Below, piece by piece: positions 28,801 through 36,878 of a stretch of DNA of 64,000 nucleotides. Position numbers and translations under genes: made by a program. Under the pieces are notes generated by a model. The model saw only the letters and a list, made by a program, of their open reading frames with translations, did not search any database and was not told the origin of the DNA. This DNA comes from Planctomycetia bacterium (GTDB lineage Bacteria > Planctomycetota > Phycisphaerae > Phycisphaerales > SM1A02). Every line of letters starts with the position of its first letter. Positions within the stretch are counted from its first letter, which is position 1. The DNA is taken from NCBI GenBank assembly GCA_005790605.1, contig SXUI01000035.1, forward strand, positions 1-64,000. The letters are read 5' to 3'.

Positions 28801-29720
28801 GCCGCGAACGCAATGATGAAGTCGGCGCCTAAGGGCGCCCAAACCGAGCGGAGGGCGCGCGCGCTCCGCGAGCGAAGCACAAGAAATGCGACAAGGCAGA
28901 GGAAAAACGCGCTTCCCCCGCCAAGCATCATGCTTGACTGCCAACCTTCTCTCGAAAACTCTTTCGCTGCGCCGCCGGCGAACAAACCGAGAGCGATGAA
29001 GAGGGCCGGGACGACGATGGGGGCGCGGCCCGAAATCAAACGTGCGGTTTTCGTCTCACGGAGCGACTGGATGTGTTGCTGTGCAGCACTGAGTCGGAGC
29101 GTGACCGCAGACTGCGGGTGCTCAATGGCATGCGCGATTTCGGCTGGCGTCGGATCGTCTTCGTGCGGAATTGGGAGTCGGCACGCGCGAACGAATTCAT
29201 GCGATTCGGTTCGAAGCGCTTGCAGCGTCGAGATCGTGGCCGACAGACCGTCTCGCAGGTCTTTCACGCACTTCGTCGCTTCGTGCTCCGCGATCTCGTA
29301 GACCTGCTCAGCCAACAGCAGAGCCCCGTCGAGATGATCCTTGGTACTCGCGGTGAGTGTCTCCGCTTCCTCGTGAATCGCGTTCTTCGCCTTCGGATAC
29401 TCCTCATTCAAGCGACCGCTTCGCGCTGCGTACCGTTCTTCAGCGCGCTCCGCAGCACTCGCGGCACTCGCCATCGCCTGACTCGCCCCGTCCGTGCGAC
29501 CTTGCACCGCAGCAGCCGTCGCCCGCTGATGGCGAACTCGCTCCGTCTCCGCATCACGCGTGGATTGTTCGAGGAATGTTGCCGCGTCGCGCGCACGCGT
29601 GACACATGCAACACCGAGCGCAGCGACTGCATTTTCGATGCCTTCCACGGCGTCGCCTTTCCCAGCTCGTTTGAGGGTCTCGCTGCGATTGTCCGTGGGA
29701 GAGTGCAGAGTCGAGTCCAT
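25824..29720 (-). CDS. FtsK/EssC-like membrane ATPase with coiled-coil N-terminal half
   Basis: 1298 residues. Residues 30-230 are Ala/Glu/Arg-rich and probably coiled coil; two membrane helices follow (about 233-253 and 262-283), then a second coiled coil (310-435). Three FtsK/SpoIIIE-like modules follow. Module one (about 500-690) lacks a Walker A. Module two has Walker A AGKTGSGKS (791-799), WLVDFKKGVEF and Walker B RVLLLIDEFQEFF (894-906). Module three (about 1050-1280) again lacks a P-loop. No FtsK gamma DNA-reading domain and no FtsK-type four-helix N-terminus are present. The triple-module layout and WLVDFKKGVEF text are closer to type VII secretion EssC/EccC or phage-like DNA/protein translocases than to division FtsK. 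No WXG100 gene is visible here, and the substrate is unknown. topA lies upstream on the same strand, 21 bases away. Confidence 0.75.
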   Translation of the reverse strand: MDSTLHSPTDNRSETLKRAGKGDAVEGIENAVAALGVACVTRARDAATFLEQSTRDAETERVRHQRATAAAVQGRTDGASQAMASAASAAERAEERYAARSGRLNEEYPKAKNAIHEEAETLTASTKDHLDGALLLAEQVYEIAEHEATKCVKDLRDGLSATISTLQALRTESHEFVRACRLPIPHEDDPTPAEIAHAIEHPQSAVTLRLSAAQQHIQSLRETKTARLISGRAPIVVPALFIALGLFAGGAAKEFSREGWQSSMMLGGGSAFFLCLVAFLVLRSRSARALRSVWAPLGADFIIAFAAADKAVADATAERTQKLQEAKLIQANEEREAREKYLPRMLEIEARKIEKLSALEAQVSQKRASIEAERAHALEEAREQRVRDLEANKIASDAADVLERETGAERAAHLVEARESTTASIRDAWKCEAKRTMDLLDAAVSTDEGASPSWERFDFAAAEFATQTGPWFRFGRLRLDAQLLQGGVPTSGEFALDRTAPAAWTLPAALSIPSHGNVLFTAAPDVRAEALGAVQSLITRILLSVPPSKARFTFVDPVALGESFALFMHLADEFEPLVGERIWTEPRAIEQRLADLAEHMETVIQKYLRNEYESIDAYNRTAGEIAEPYRFLVVADFPHAFSDQAAKRLASILRSGLRCGVQTILIRDPREPLPEGIKEEDLAQACQIVKHSAKAAPVGWSVDVGALSQLPLTLDVPAQDAKMIPLLGRLGAAARSQSRVEVPFDTIAPKSPAFWSLSSAQSLRIPLGRTGATRIQQLVLGEGTSQHALVAGKTGSGKSSLMHTVVTGIATWYSPDEVEVWLVDFKKGVEFKTYAEHHLPHARAVAIESDREFGLSVLEGLDAELTRRGELFREASVQDIASYRKARPQARLPRVLLLIDEFQEFFLEDDRISQNAAQLLDRLVRQGRAFGMHALLGSQTLGGAFTLARATMGQMGVRIALQCNEADSQLILSDENVAARLLERPGEAIYNDAGGRVEGNCPFQVAWLPDAVRDRWLDEVQRQSGTKYDALPRIVFEGDAKPSAQLHPHFTGAQPDPRGAMRLWLGEAVAIKPPTCVRLQRSSGANLAVLASRDDQALTTSSSVLLSLAKEVPGARVLLLDGTPADAPEAGTLERIARASGLAVEVLPYREIDEALLALAKEVQARGDSSKAPPIFLHIHLLQRFRPLRRAEDDFSFSASDGPPTPDKLLLGIVREGPSAGVHTIVVTDNLASFSRSFDRNGQREFDWKAMYQLSATDSSALIDSPAASRLGANRGILHSEELGVTEKFRPYAIWQPS

Positions 29721-29741
29721 GTTGCGCCAGTACAGATTCCG

Positions 29742-32597
29742 TTACGCGAGCGAGTCTGGATGCACCGTCAGTGACAGTGCAGAGCCGGGAATCATAAGGT
29801 CTCTGATCGGCGTCCCCTCTGGCACGGGAGTCCCGTCCTTCTGCACAAGCGAAATCTTCGTCTGACCAGCCTCGTGTTTCTCGAGCGCCTCAAGGAGTCG
29901 CTTGAGGTGCGCAGGATCGAGTTTCTTCAAGTCTCCGCGTCCACGGCACTTTGGAAAGCCAGAACATCCAAGCCACGGCCCTCGCTTGCCGCTGCGAAGA
30001 TTGCAGGGTTTCTTGCACTTCGGGCATTCAACATCCGTGAGCAGCGGTGGGGCGGATGGAAGTCGGATTCCGCCCTTCTTGTCGAGGTTCAGAATGAACT
30101 TCACATCCGGGTAGGTGGACGCGGCGATGAACTTGCCGAACCGGCCGGAGCGAAGCACCATGGGCTTTCCGTCTGCCGGACAGAGCAGATTCACTTCTTC
30201 TGGCGCAACCGGTTGCCAATCGTCGTCGAGCCGGATAGCCGCGTCGCACGGCTTCGCCTTGTCGTGATACCCAGGGCAGGAGAGGAAGTAACGACCTCCG
30301 CCGAACACTTTGCGAAGTCGGCGTCCACACTTGGGACACGCGAAGTCTGACGCAGGCCACTCGGGCTGCGGTTTCGTCGAGCCTTCATGGAGTTCCGAGG
30401 CAAACTCTTCCCAGAACGCTTTCAGCATAGGAACACGACCGAGTTGTCCCTCTTCAATCTTGTCGAGTTCGAGTTCCATCTCCTTGGTGTAGTCAACCTC
30501 GATCACTTTCGTGAGGATTCGAGTCAAGAGATCGGTGGTGAACTCACCAAGCATCGTTGCGGAGAGCGAACGACCTCGGATCGACACATATCCCCGTTGC
30601 TCAATCGTCTTCATGATCGAGGCGTAGGTCGACGGACGGCCGATGCCCCGTGCCTCAAGTTCTTTGACAAGGCTCGCCTCGGTGTATCGGTTCGGTGGCG
30701 GCGAGAACTTCTGCACGCACGACGCCGAGAATGCGCCTGTTTTCAAGCCCTTTTCAAGTTTCGGGAGTCGCGAACCTTCTGCGTCGGAGTCGTCCTCCTT
30801 GACCAATCGAGTCCATCCATCAAAGGTCTCAACCCGACCGGACGCTTGTACGACTGCGCCAGTCTTGAGATCGCTGCGACGAAGTCGAACGGTGGTTTGG
30901 TCATAGCGAGCAGCTTGCATTTGGCACGCAACGAAACGACGCCAAATGAGCGCGTACAGATCTTGCTGTTCGGCCGACAATGCGTCTCGCAATCGCTTGG
31001 GCTCGCGGAATGGATCGGTTGGACGAATCGCTTCGTGTGCCTCTTGCGCCTGCTTGTTGGAACTCCCAAAGAAGTTTGGTTTCTCTGGCAGATACGCAGC
31101 AGGGAAGTGCTGCTCGATGTAGCGACGAACCGATCCAAGTGCCTCGCCGGAGAGATGTGTGGAGTCGGTTCGCATGTAGGTGATGAGACCGACTCGTCCC
31201 TCACCAGGAATGTCGACGCCTTCATACAACTGCTGCGCGATGCGCATCGTGCGATCCGACGCGTACCCAAGTTCGCTCGACGCCGCCATCTGGAGCGAAC
31301 TCGTGATGAGCGGCCCGCGAGGTCGCTGCGATCGCTCTGCAGTTTCGGTGCTCTCGACGGTGTAGAGCACGCCCAGTGGAAGTGTGCCTGTGATCGTCGA
31401 AGACTTGCCTGCACGACCGACCCCGCGTTCCATCGATTGCGTCGCAACCTTGAGATCCACGAGGCCCGCGGCTTCCGCCGCACTCTGCGCGAGCGGGAGC
31501 AGATCGCGTGATTCGTCGGCGCTCGCCTTGACATCAAACGCCTTTCCGTCCACCTCGATGAGTTTGGCTTCAAATGCAGTGTTTTCGCGCAGCCACGCGG
31601 CCAATTCGAGTTGACTTGGCCCCTTCGCGCGATCGTTCTTGCGCGCCAGCAATTGGCCGAATCCGACAGCGCGCTCCGCAACCTTCTGAAGTTCCGGCGT
31701 CAGACGGAGCACAATGTTCCACTCTTCCGACGGTCGGTGATTTCGGATCTCTCGCTCTCGCTCCACGACGAGTCGAACCGCAACACTCTGCACTCGTCCC
31801 GCGCTGCGTGCGCCTTGGCCGATGCGCCAAAGAATCGGTGAGAGTTTGTATCCAACGATGCGATCGAGAATCCGTCGTGCACGCTGCGCATTGACCTTAT
31901 TGAGATCGATCGGATGCGGATGCTCAAACGCGCGCTGAATCTCAGCCTTCGTGATCGCGTTGAACACGACGCGCTTGGCCTGCGTCGGATCGATTTCGAG
32001 GACCTCCGCGAGGTGCCACGAAATTGCTTCGCCTTCACGATCAAGATCGGTTGCGAACCAAACTTCCTTCGCGTTGCGCGCTTTGCTTCGCAGTTCTTTG
32101 ACAAGCGTCTTTCGATCGGTACTGATGTCGTAGGTTTCTTCGAACGACTCGAGGTCAACACCAGGCACATCATCCGTGCGAGGTGTTTTCGACTTCGGAT
32201 CCTTCTTCGCGCCTCGCTTTGCTTTGGGCTTGGGGGCAGGGGCAATCGGCGAACCATCTGCGTCCTCTTCGAGCGCGGCCTCAGCCTTGGCCTTCGCTGA
32301 CGCGCGTTCCGGGAGATCACGAATGTGTCCCTTGCTCGCAATGACTTCGAAGCCAGTGCCTAAGTACTTCTCGATCGTCTTTGCTTTCGCGGGGCTCTCG
32401 ACGATGACCAAAGTCGGCCCCGTTCCACTCATGGAAGAGCGCTTTGCACCGCGAGGCTTCGTCGCTGCAGGCGCGCTACCCGCGTCGCTTGCCGCGGGGG
32501 ACACCGCGTCAGTCGGAGCGGACTTCGCCTTCACCTTCTCGGTGGCGCTCTTCTTTGAGGTCTTCGCGGAGGGCTTCTTTGCGGGGGTCTTAGCCAT
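29742..32597 (-). CDS. topA: DNA topoisomerase I (type IA)
   Basis: 951 residues from the ATG at 32597 (a TTG at 32642 is in frame but less likely). The enzyme relaxes negative supercoils. The Toprim domain starts at about 61 (TLVIVESPAKAKTIEKYLG) and contains ATDLDREGEAISWH. The catalytic tyrosine is Tyr474 in GLITYMRTDS. The C-terminal zinc-ribbon repeats include CPKCGRRL...CPGYHDKAKPC and CPKCKKPC...CSGFPKC; the repeat between them has lost its cysteines. Two additions stand out: an N-terminal tail of about 55 residues rich in Lys, Ala and Pro, and a Lys-rich insert (about 100-145) inside Toprim. Confidence 0.95.
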   Translation of the reverse strand: MAKTPAKKPSAKTSKKSATEKVKAKSAPTDAVSPAASDAGSAPAATKPRGAKRSSMSGTGPTLVIVESPAKAKTIEKYLGTGFEVIASKGHIRDLPERASAKAKAEAALEEDADGSPIAPAPKPKAKRGAKKDPKSKTPRTDDVPGVDLESFEETYDISTDRKTLVKELRSKARNAKEVWFATDLDREGEAISWHLAEVLEIDPTQAKRVVFNAITKAEIQRAFEHPHPIDLNKVNAQRARRILDRIVGYKLSPILWRIGQGARSAGRVQSVAVRLVVEREREIRNHRPSEEWNIVLRLTPELQKVAERAVGFGQLLARKNDRAKGPSQLELAAWLRENTAFEAKLIEVDGKAFDVKASADESRDLLPLAQSAAEAAGLVDLKVATQSMERGVGRAGKSSTITGTLPLGVLYTVESTETAERSQRPRGPLITSSLQMAASSELGYASDRTMRIAQQLYEGVDIPGEGRVGLITYMRTDSTHLSGEALGSVRRYIEQHFPAAYLPEKPNFFGSSNKQAQEAHEAIRPTDPFREPKRLRDALSAEQQDLYALIWRRFVACQMQAARYDQTTVRLRRSDLKTGAVVQASGRVETFDGWTRLVKEDDSDAEGSRLPKLEKGLKTGAFSASCVQKFSPPPNRYTEASLVKELEARGIGRPSTYASIMKTIEQRGYVSIRGRSLSATMLGEFTTDLLTRILTKVIEVDYTKEMELELDKIEEGQLGRVPMLKAFWEEFASELHEGSTKPQPEWPASDFACPKCGRRLRKVFGGGRYFLSCPGYHDKAKPCDAAIRLDDDWQPVAPEEVNLLCPADGKPMVLRSGRFGKFIAASTYPDVKFILNLDKKGGIRLPSAPPLLTDVECPKCKKPCNLRSGKRGPWLGCSGFPKCRGRGDLKKLDPAHLKRLLEALEKHEAGQTKISLVQKDGTPVPEGTPIRDLMIPGSALSLTVHPDSLA

Positions 32598-32722
32598 GAA
32601 CGGTCTGCTGTCCTTAGAAGTGGCGTCTGGGAGGAGGCGCAACCTCTATCGGTGGTTCGCGCGGCGGCGGAAGAAGAAGAGCAATCGGTACTGAAAGTCA
32701 AGCCGCTCCCTGAGTACGGCTA

Positions 32723-32728
32723 CTTATA
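32723..32728 (-). promoter_or_regulatory. Possible -10 box for topA
   Basis: TATAAG on the minus strand in the 157-base gap between miaA and topA, about 125 bases before the topA ATG. The -35 is poor. A TTGACT closer to topA lacks a matching -10. This is the best promoter candidate in the gap but weak. Confidence 0.25.
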
Positions 32729-32754
32729 GGACGAGCGTGTCCTTGGGAAGCCCC

Positions 32755-33744
32755 TCACGCGGTGGTCGTCAGATCTGGCCACTGCGCGAGCACGAGGTCA
32801 GCCCAAGCGGAAGGGTCCGTGACATTTGCGTCAATCCTCAACACGCCCTCAATGGACGCGAACCGGCGGAGCCATACTCGCTGCTGCTTCGCGTACTGGC
32901 GCGTTCGAATCTTGATCGATTCGAATGCGGCGTCGAGACGCAACTCCCCAGAGAGCACTGCGCCCAGCTCTCGATATCCAACCGCCTCGGCAGCCTGTCG
33001 CCCAAGTTGCCCCTGCGCATGAAGTGACTCGACCTCGCGAAGGAAACCCGCTTCAAGCATCGACTTCACTCGCGCATTGATTCGGCGATTGATCAGTTCA
33101 ACCGGCCAGTCGAGAATCACGAGTCGAGTGCGATCGCGCATCATGCGCGGCGACGCAACATCCCACTGCGTCGCCATGGAACTCATCGGTTTGCCCGTGA
33201 GATGATGCACTTCAAGCGCGCGTATCGTGCGACGACGATCGTGAAGGTGTAGTTCGCTCGCTCGAATCGGATCGACGGCTTGCAGGAGTGCGCGAAGGCT
33301 TTCATCAGACTCTCGCTCAAGCGTGGCGCGAAACTTCATGTCAGCGGCTGGGGCCGTGTCGAGTCCTTCAAAAAACGCGCGCAGGTAGAGATTCGTACCA
33401 CCGACAAGAATCGGGAGCTTGCCGCGCGTGTGAGCCTCGAGCACCGCTTCGTTCGCTAAACGCAACCAATCGGCCACGGTGAATCCATCGCCGTATGGAT
33501 CTGCGACATCAAGGAGTGCATGTCGTATCTCGGCTCGTTCGGCACTGATGGGCTTCGCCGTTCCGATGTCGAGACCTCGGTAGATCTGCATCGAATCGGC
33601 GCAAACGATTTCGCCTCCAACACGCCGCGCGATTTCCATCCCGAGTGCACTCTTGCCACCAGCGGTCGGACCAGCAAGCACGAGAATCCCGCGCGACGGC
33701 GCGCTGCTTCCTTGCGAGGTTGAGGATTCCGTCGTTTCGCGCAT
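32755..33744 (-). CDS. miaA: tRNA dimethylallyltransferase MiaA
   Basis: 329 residues from the ATG at 33744. The frame stays open far upstream, but that part is antisense to pgk and the MiaA fold starts here. MiaA transfers a dimethylallyl group to A37 of tRNAs reading UNN codons. P-loop GPTAGGKSALG, then DSMQIYRGLDIGTAKP, LVGGTNLYLRAFFEG, DRRRTIRALEV and the C-terminal GYRELG...IKIRTRQYAKQQRVW are all family signatures. The length is normal. It is divergent from pgk with fewer than 40 bases between starts. Confidence 0.95.
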   Translation of the reverse strand: MRETTESSTSQGSSAPSRGILVLAGPTAGGKSALGMEIARRVGGEIVCADSMQIYRGLDIGTAKPISAERAEIRHALLDVADPYGDGFTVADWLRLANEAVLEAHTRGKLPILVGGTNLYLRAFFEGLDTAPAADMKFRATLERESDESLRALLQAVDPIRASELHLHDRRRTIRALEVHHLTGKPMSSMATQWDVASPRMMRDRTRLVILDWPVELINRRINARVKSMLEAGFLREVESLHAQGQLGRQAAEAVGYRELGAVLSGELRLDAAFESIKIRTRQYAKQQRVWLRRFASIEGVLRIDANVTDPSAWADLVLAQWPDLTTTA

Positions 33745-33752
33745 CGGGAGGG

Positions 33753-33758
33753 ACAGTA
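33753..33758 (-). promoter_or_regulatory. -10-like box TACTGT before miaA
   Basis: On the minus strand TACTGT ends eight bases before the miaA ATG and there is no Shine-Dalgarno sequence. It fits the leaderless pattern seen elsewhere in this window. Confidence 0.3.
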
Positions 33759-33783
33759 TCGGCACCGTATGCTGCCCGACAGT

Positions 33784-35019
33784 ATGAAGAAACTGCATCT
33801 TGAACGGGTTCCTGTCTCTGGCAAGCGCGCGCTCATGCGCGTCGATTTCAATGTGCCCATGGAAGGCGGAGTGATCTCGGATGACCGAAGAATCCGCGCG
33901 AGCTTGCGAAGCATTCGATCCGTGCTTGAGCGGGGCGGAAGTGTTGTCCTTATGACGCACCTCGGTCGCCCCGAGGGCACGGGATTTGAAGTTGAGTACT
34001 CCGTGCAACCTGTCGCGAAGCGACTCGCGGAATTGCTGAGCGACGCTGCGCCTCGCGGCGTGACCTGCGTGGGTGAGAGTTGCGTTGCTCCAGAGGCGCT
34101 GAAAGCGGTCGAGGCGCTGCCGCCAGGCGGCGTGCTGCTTCTTGAAAATCTCCGTTTCGAAAAGGGAGAGAAGAAAGGCGACACCACCTTCGCGGCTGCG
34201 CTTGCGAAGCTTGGCGACTTCTATGTCAACGACGCGTTTGGTACGAGTCATCGAAGCGATGCGTCCATGCACGCCGTTCCACTCGCGATGCGCGCGGAAG
34301 GAAAGTCGACTTGCGCCGGGTATCTCCTCGACGCAGAACTCGAGTTCCTCATCGCGCGCATTGCGCAGGCGCAGAAGCCATTCACCGCGATTCTCGGGGG
34401 TGCCAAAGTGAGCGACAAGTTGCCGACCATTCTTAATCTGATGCAGAAAGTCGATCGCATCATCGTTGGCGGAGCGATGGCGTACACGCTGCTCAAGGCG
34501 CAAGGCATTTCCGTTGGCGCGTCAAGAGTCGAGGATGGGCTCGTCGAGAAATCGCGGGAACTTCTCGCGCTCGCGGCGCAACGAGGCTGCGAGATCATGC
34601 TTCCGGTGGATCATCATTGCGCGACGGCCTTCAACGCGGACTGCGCGCGGAAGATCTGCACACAAAGCATCGACGAAGGATGGATGGGGCTCGACATCGG
34701 ACCTGCAACCATCGCGCGATTCGGCGAAGCAATTCGCACCAGTCACACAGTGGTTTGGAACGGTCCGATGGGTGTTTTCGAAATGCCGCCGTTTGATGCG
34801 GGCACCCGAGCGGTCGCACAAGCGGCAATCGAGGCGACCAAGCGTGGTGGGGTGACGATCGTTGGCGGCGGGGACACCGCCGCCGCAGTAGAGGAGTTCG
34901 GTCTCGCAACCCAATTCAGCCATGTCTCGACGGGCGGCGGCGCGAGCCTCGAAGTGCTTGAAGGCAAGCACCTCGTCTGTCTTGATGCGATCGACAGCGC
35001 GGCAACCGCCTTGGGGTGA
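33784..35019 (+). CDS. pgk: Phosphoglycerate kinase
   Basis: 411 residues from the ATG at 33784 (MKKLHLERV, the usual Pgk start); an in-frame ATG lies at 33769. The enzyme makes ATP from 1,3-bisphosphoglycerate in glycolysis. Signatures: [13 protein letters not shown] near the N-terminus, [55 protein letters not shown], and [15 protein letters not shown] with STGGGASLE at the C-terminus. The length is typical. No gap or tpi gene is nearby. The following thioredoxin gene is separated by 56 bases. Confidence 0.97.
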   Translation: MKKLHLERVPVSGKRALMRVDFNVPMEGGVISDDRRIRASLRSIRSVLERGGSVVLMTHLGRPEGTGFEVEYSVQPVAKRLAELLSDAAPRGVTCVGESCVAPEALKAVEALPPGGVLLLENLRFEKGEKKGDTTFAAALAKLGDFYVNDAFGTSHRSDASMHAVPLAMRAEGKSTCAGYLLDAELEFLIARIAQAQKPFTAILGGAKVSDKLPTILNLMQKVDRIIVGGAMAYTLLKAQGISVGASRVEDGLVEKSRELLALAAQRGCEIMLPVDHHCATAFNADCARKICTQSIDEGWMGLDIGPATIARFGEAIRTSHTVVWNGPMGVFEMPPFDAGTRAVAQAAIEATKRGGVTIVGGGDTAAAVEEFGLATQFSHVSTGGGASLEVLEGKHLVCLDAIDSAATALG

Positions 35020-35049
35020 AACCACTATCAATGAAGGTCGCCGCTCCCG

Positions 35050-35055
35050 TATAGT
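35050..35055 (+). promoter_or_regulatory. Possible -10 box for the TlpA-like gene
   Basis: TATAGT lies 20 bases before the ATG at 35076. A -35 hexamer is not clear at 17 bases. The gap after pgk contains nothing else recognisable and no terminator. Confidence 0.35.
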
Positions 35056-35075
35056 GGACACACTGGACTCTAGCC

Positions 35076-36137
35076 ATGATGACGCGAATCACCTCTGCCA
35101 TCGCTCTCGCACTCGCCGTCTGCAGTTTCACCTTCGCGCAGGAGTTGAAGGTCGGCGCCGCGCCGCCCTCGCTCAGCGTCGAAATGGTGCAAGGCGATAA
35201 GCCCGATTTCTCCGACACGAAGGCAACCTTCGTCGTCGAGTTCTGGGCAACGTGGTGCGGACCATGCATGCGTTCCATCCCACACCTCAACGAGTTGTGG
35301 AACAAGTACCAATCAAAGGGACTCGTCATCGTCGGGATCTCCGACGAACCGATGGGAACCGTGCGACCATTCCTGAGCCGCAAGGGAACGACAATGGCGT
35401 ACCCAGTCGCCGTAGACGAAAAAGACAAGCCAACAGGTCAAGCGTGGATGAAGGCTGCAGGACAAGAAGGCATTCCTTGCGCCTTCGTCGTGAAGGAGTC
35501 GAAGATCGTGTGGATCGGAAGTCCTCTCGATCCCAAGTTTGATGAAGTTGTGGTTGGTTGCGTCACCGGCCGCTACAACCCCGAACTGCTCCGAGCCGCC
35601 GAACCACTCAAGGCCGCCGCAGTCACGGCCGCGAAGGTGAAGAACTGGAGCGATGTCTGGAAGCACTACGACTCGCTGATCGCCACTGATCCGAAGATCT
35701 TCGGCGACATCGCGGTGAAGAAGTACCGAACGATGCTCGTCGACGCGCAGGACGCGCAAGGCGCGAAGACATGGGGCGAAGAACTTCTTACGAAGTATGA
35801 GGAAGATCCTGTCACACTCGAAGAGTTTGCGCGGCTCATTCTTTCGGATAGCGCGATCCACGACCGCGACTACGCGCTCGCGCTCGCGGCAGCATCTCGA
35901 TTCCAAGTGCTTTCTTCCAACGACGCCCCCTCTATCGCGCTCGTCGCTGAGGTTGACTACCACGCAGGCGAACTCGATCGCGCCGTCGCACTGCAGCAAG
36001 AAGCTTGGATGGCGAGCAGCCCAGCGCAGAAGGCGGAGTACCGCCGCGTTCTCGATACCTATCGCAAAGCTGCGAAGAAACCAGCGTCTGCCAAACTTTC
36101 CACCGACGCACCAGCGGCGGGTTCCACGGCTCCATGA
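35076..36137 (+). CDS. Exported TlpA-like thioredoxin with helical C-terminal domain
   Basis: 353 residues. A Sec signal peptide (cut after FAQ or FTFA, about residue 21) sends it to the periplasm. The thioredoxin domain has FWATWCGPC (Cys61/Cys64) and the cis-Pro segment EGIPCAFVV. After about 165 a second half begins that is mostly helical and Ala-rich (LKAAAVTAAKVKNWSDVWKHYD, DAQGAKTWGEELLTKYEE). It resembles tetratricopeptide-type helical pairs without clear consensus. The role is probably reduction of periplasmic disulfides, with the helical half binding a partner; that is inference. Its stop overlaps the rpe start (ATGA), so the two are translationally coupled even though they have no obvious functional link. 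Confidence 0.85.
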   Translation: MMTRITSAIALALAVCSFTFAQELKVGAAPPSLSVEMVQGDKPDFSDTKATFVVEFWATWCGPCMRSIPHLNELWNKYQSKGLVIVGISDEPMGTVRPFLSRKGTTMAYPVAVDEKDKPTGQAWMKAAGQEGIPCAFVVKESKIVWIGSPLDPKFDEVVVGCVTGRYNPELLRAAEPLKAAAVTAAKVKNWSDVWKHYDSLIATDPKIFGDIAVKKYRTMLVDAQDAQGAKTWGEELLTKYEEDPVTLEEFARLILSDSAIHDRDYALALAAASRFQVLSSNDAPSIALVAEVDYHAGELDRAVALQQEAWMASSPAQKAEYRRVLDTYRKAAKKPASAKLSTDAPAAGSTAP

Positions 36138-36856
36138 GCGACGCCTGCGCGACTTCCACCTCTCGCCCGAGTTTTCGTTCCTTCGCCGCGCGAAAACCCC
36201 TGATCGCCGCATCCATTCTTTCGGCAGATTTTGCACGGCTCGCGGAGGACGCATCCTGCGCACTCGTTGCAGGAGCGGATCTCCTCCATGTTGATGTGAT
36301 GGACGGGCACTTCGTCCCGAACTTGTCAATGGGACCTGCACTCTGCGCGTGCGTCCACCGAGCGCTGCCCAGTGCGATGCTTGATGTGCATTTGATGGTC
36401 ACGGATCCGTCGCAGTACTTTGAGCCATTCGCACGCGCCGGGGCGAGTCACATCACCTTCCACATAGAGTGCGCGTCAGGCGCCCAAGATGCCTGCGCCA
36501 ATGCTGTCGAACTCGCGGCGCGAGTGCATGCACTCGGTATGTCGGCGGGTATTGCGATTAAGCCTGATACGCCGACGAGCGCGATCGAATCGATCTTGTC
36601 CCACTTCGAGTTGCTCTTGGTCATGAGCGTCCACCCTGGGTTTAGCGGTCAGAAGTTCCTCCCAAGCGCGCTTCCGAAGGTCGCGCGTCTGCGTTCGCTT
36701 GTGCCCGACACCGTGCGCATTCAGCTTGACGGCGGAGTCTCCCCGACAACGGCTGCGAGTTGCCGTGAAGCCGGTGGCGATGTGCTTGTCTCCGCCTCCG
36801 CACTCTTCAGCACTCCGGATTATTCCATCCCGATCGCGCAGATGCGCGGCTCGTGA
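36134..36856 (+). CDS. rpe: Ribulose-phosphate 3-epimerase
   Basis: 240 residues from the ATG that overlaps the upstream stop by four bases. It interconverts ribulose-5-phosphate and xylulose-5-phosphate (pentose phosphate pathway). TIM-barrel signatures: IAASILSADFARL, HVDVMDGHFVPNLSMGP with the metal-binding His and Asp, DVHLMV, ITFHIE, LVMSVHPGFSGQKF and IQLDGGV. All the expected metal ligands are seen. About 20 residues precede the barrel, slightly more than usual. It is followed by accD after 22 bases. Confidence 0.95.
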   Translation: MSDACATSTSRPSFRSFAARKPLIAASILSADFARLAEDASCALVAGADLLHVDVMDGHFVPNLSMGPALCACVHRALPSAMLDVHLMVTDPSQYFEPFARAGASHITFHIECASGAQDACANAVELAARVHALGMSAGIAIKPDTPTSAIESILSHFELLLVMSVHPGFSGQKFLPSALPKVARLRSLVPDTVRIQLDGGVSPTTAASCREAGGDVLVSASALFSTPDYSIPIAQMRGS

Positions 36857-36865
36857 ATGATGCGC

Positions 36866-36871
36866 TACGAT
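36866..36871 (+). promoter_or_regulatory. -10-like box TACGAT before accD
   Basis: TACGAT ends seven bases before the accD ATG and no Shine-Dalgarno sequence is visible, which suggests a leaderless transcript. Confidence 0.4.
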
Positions 36872-36878
36872 AGATGGC

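Noticed and set aside
33745-34503. Long upstream extension of the miaA frame
   Set aside because: It is antisense to pgk and its residues look like shadow translation; MiaA starts properly at 33744.
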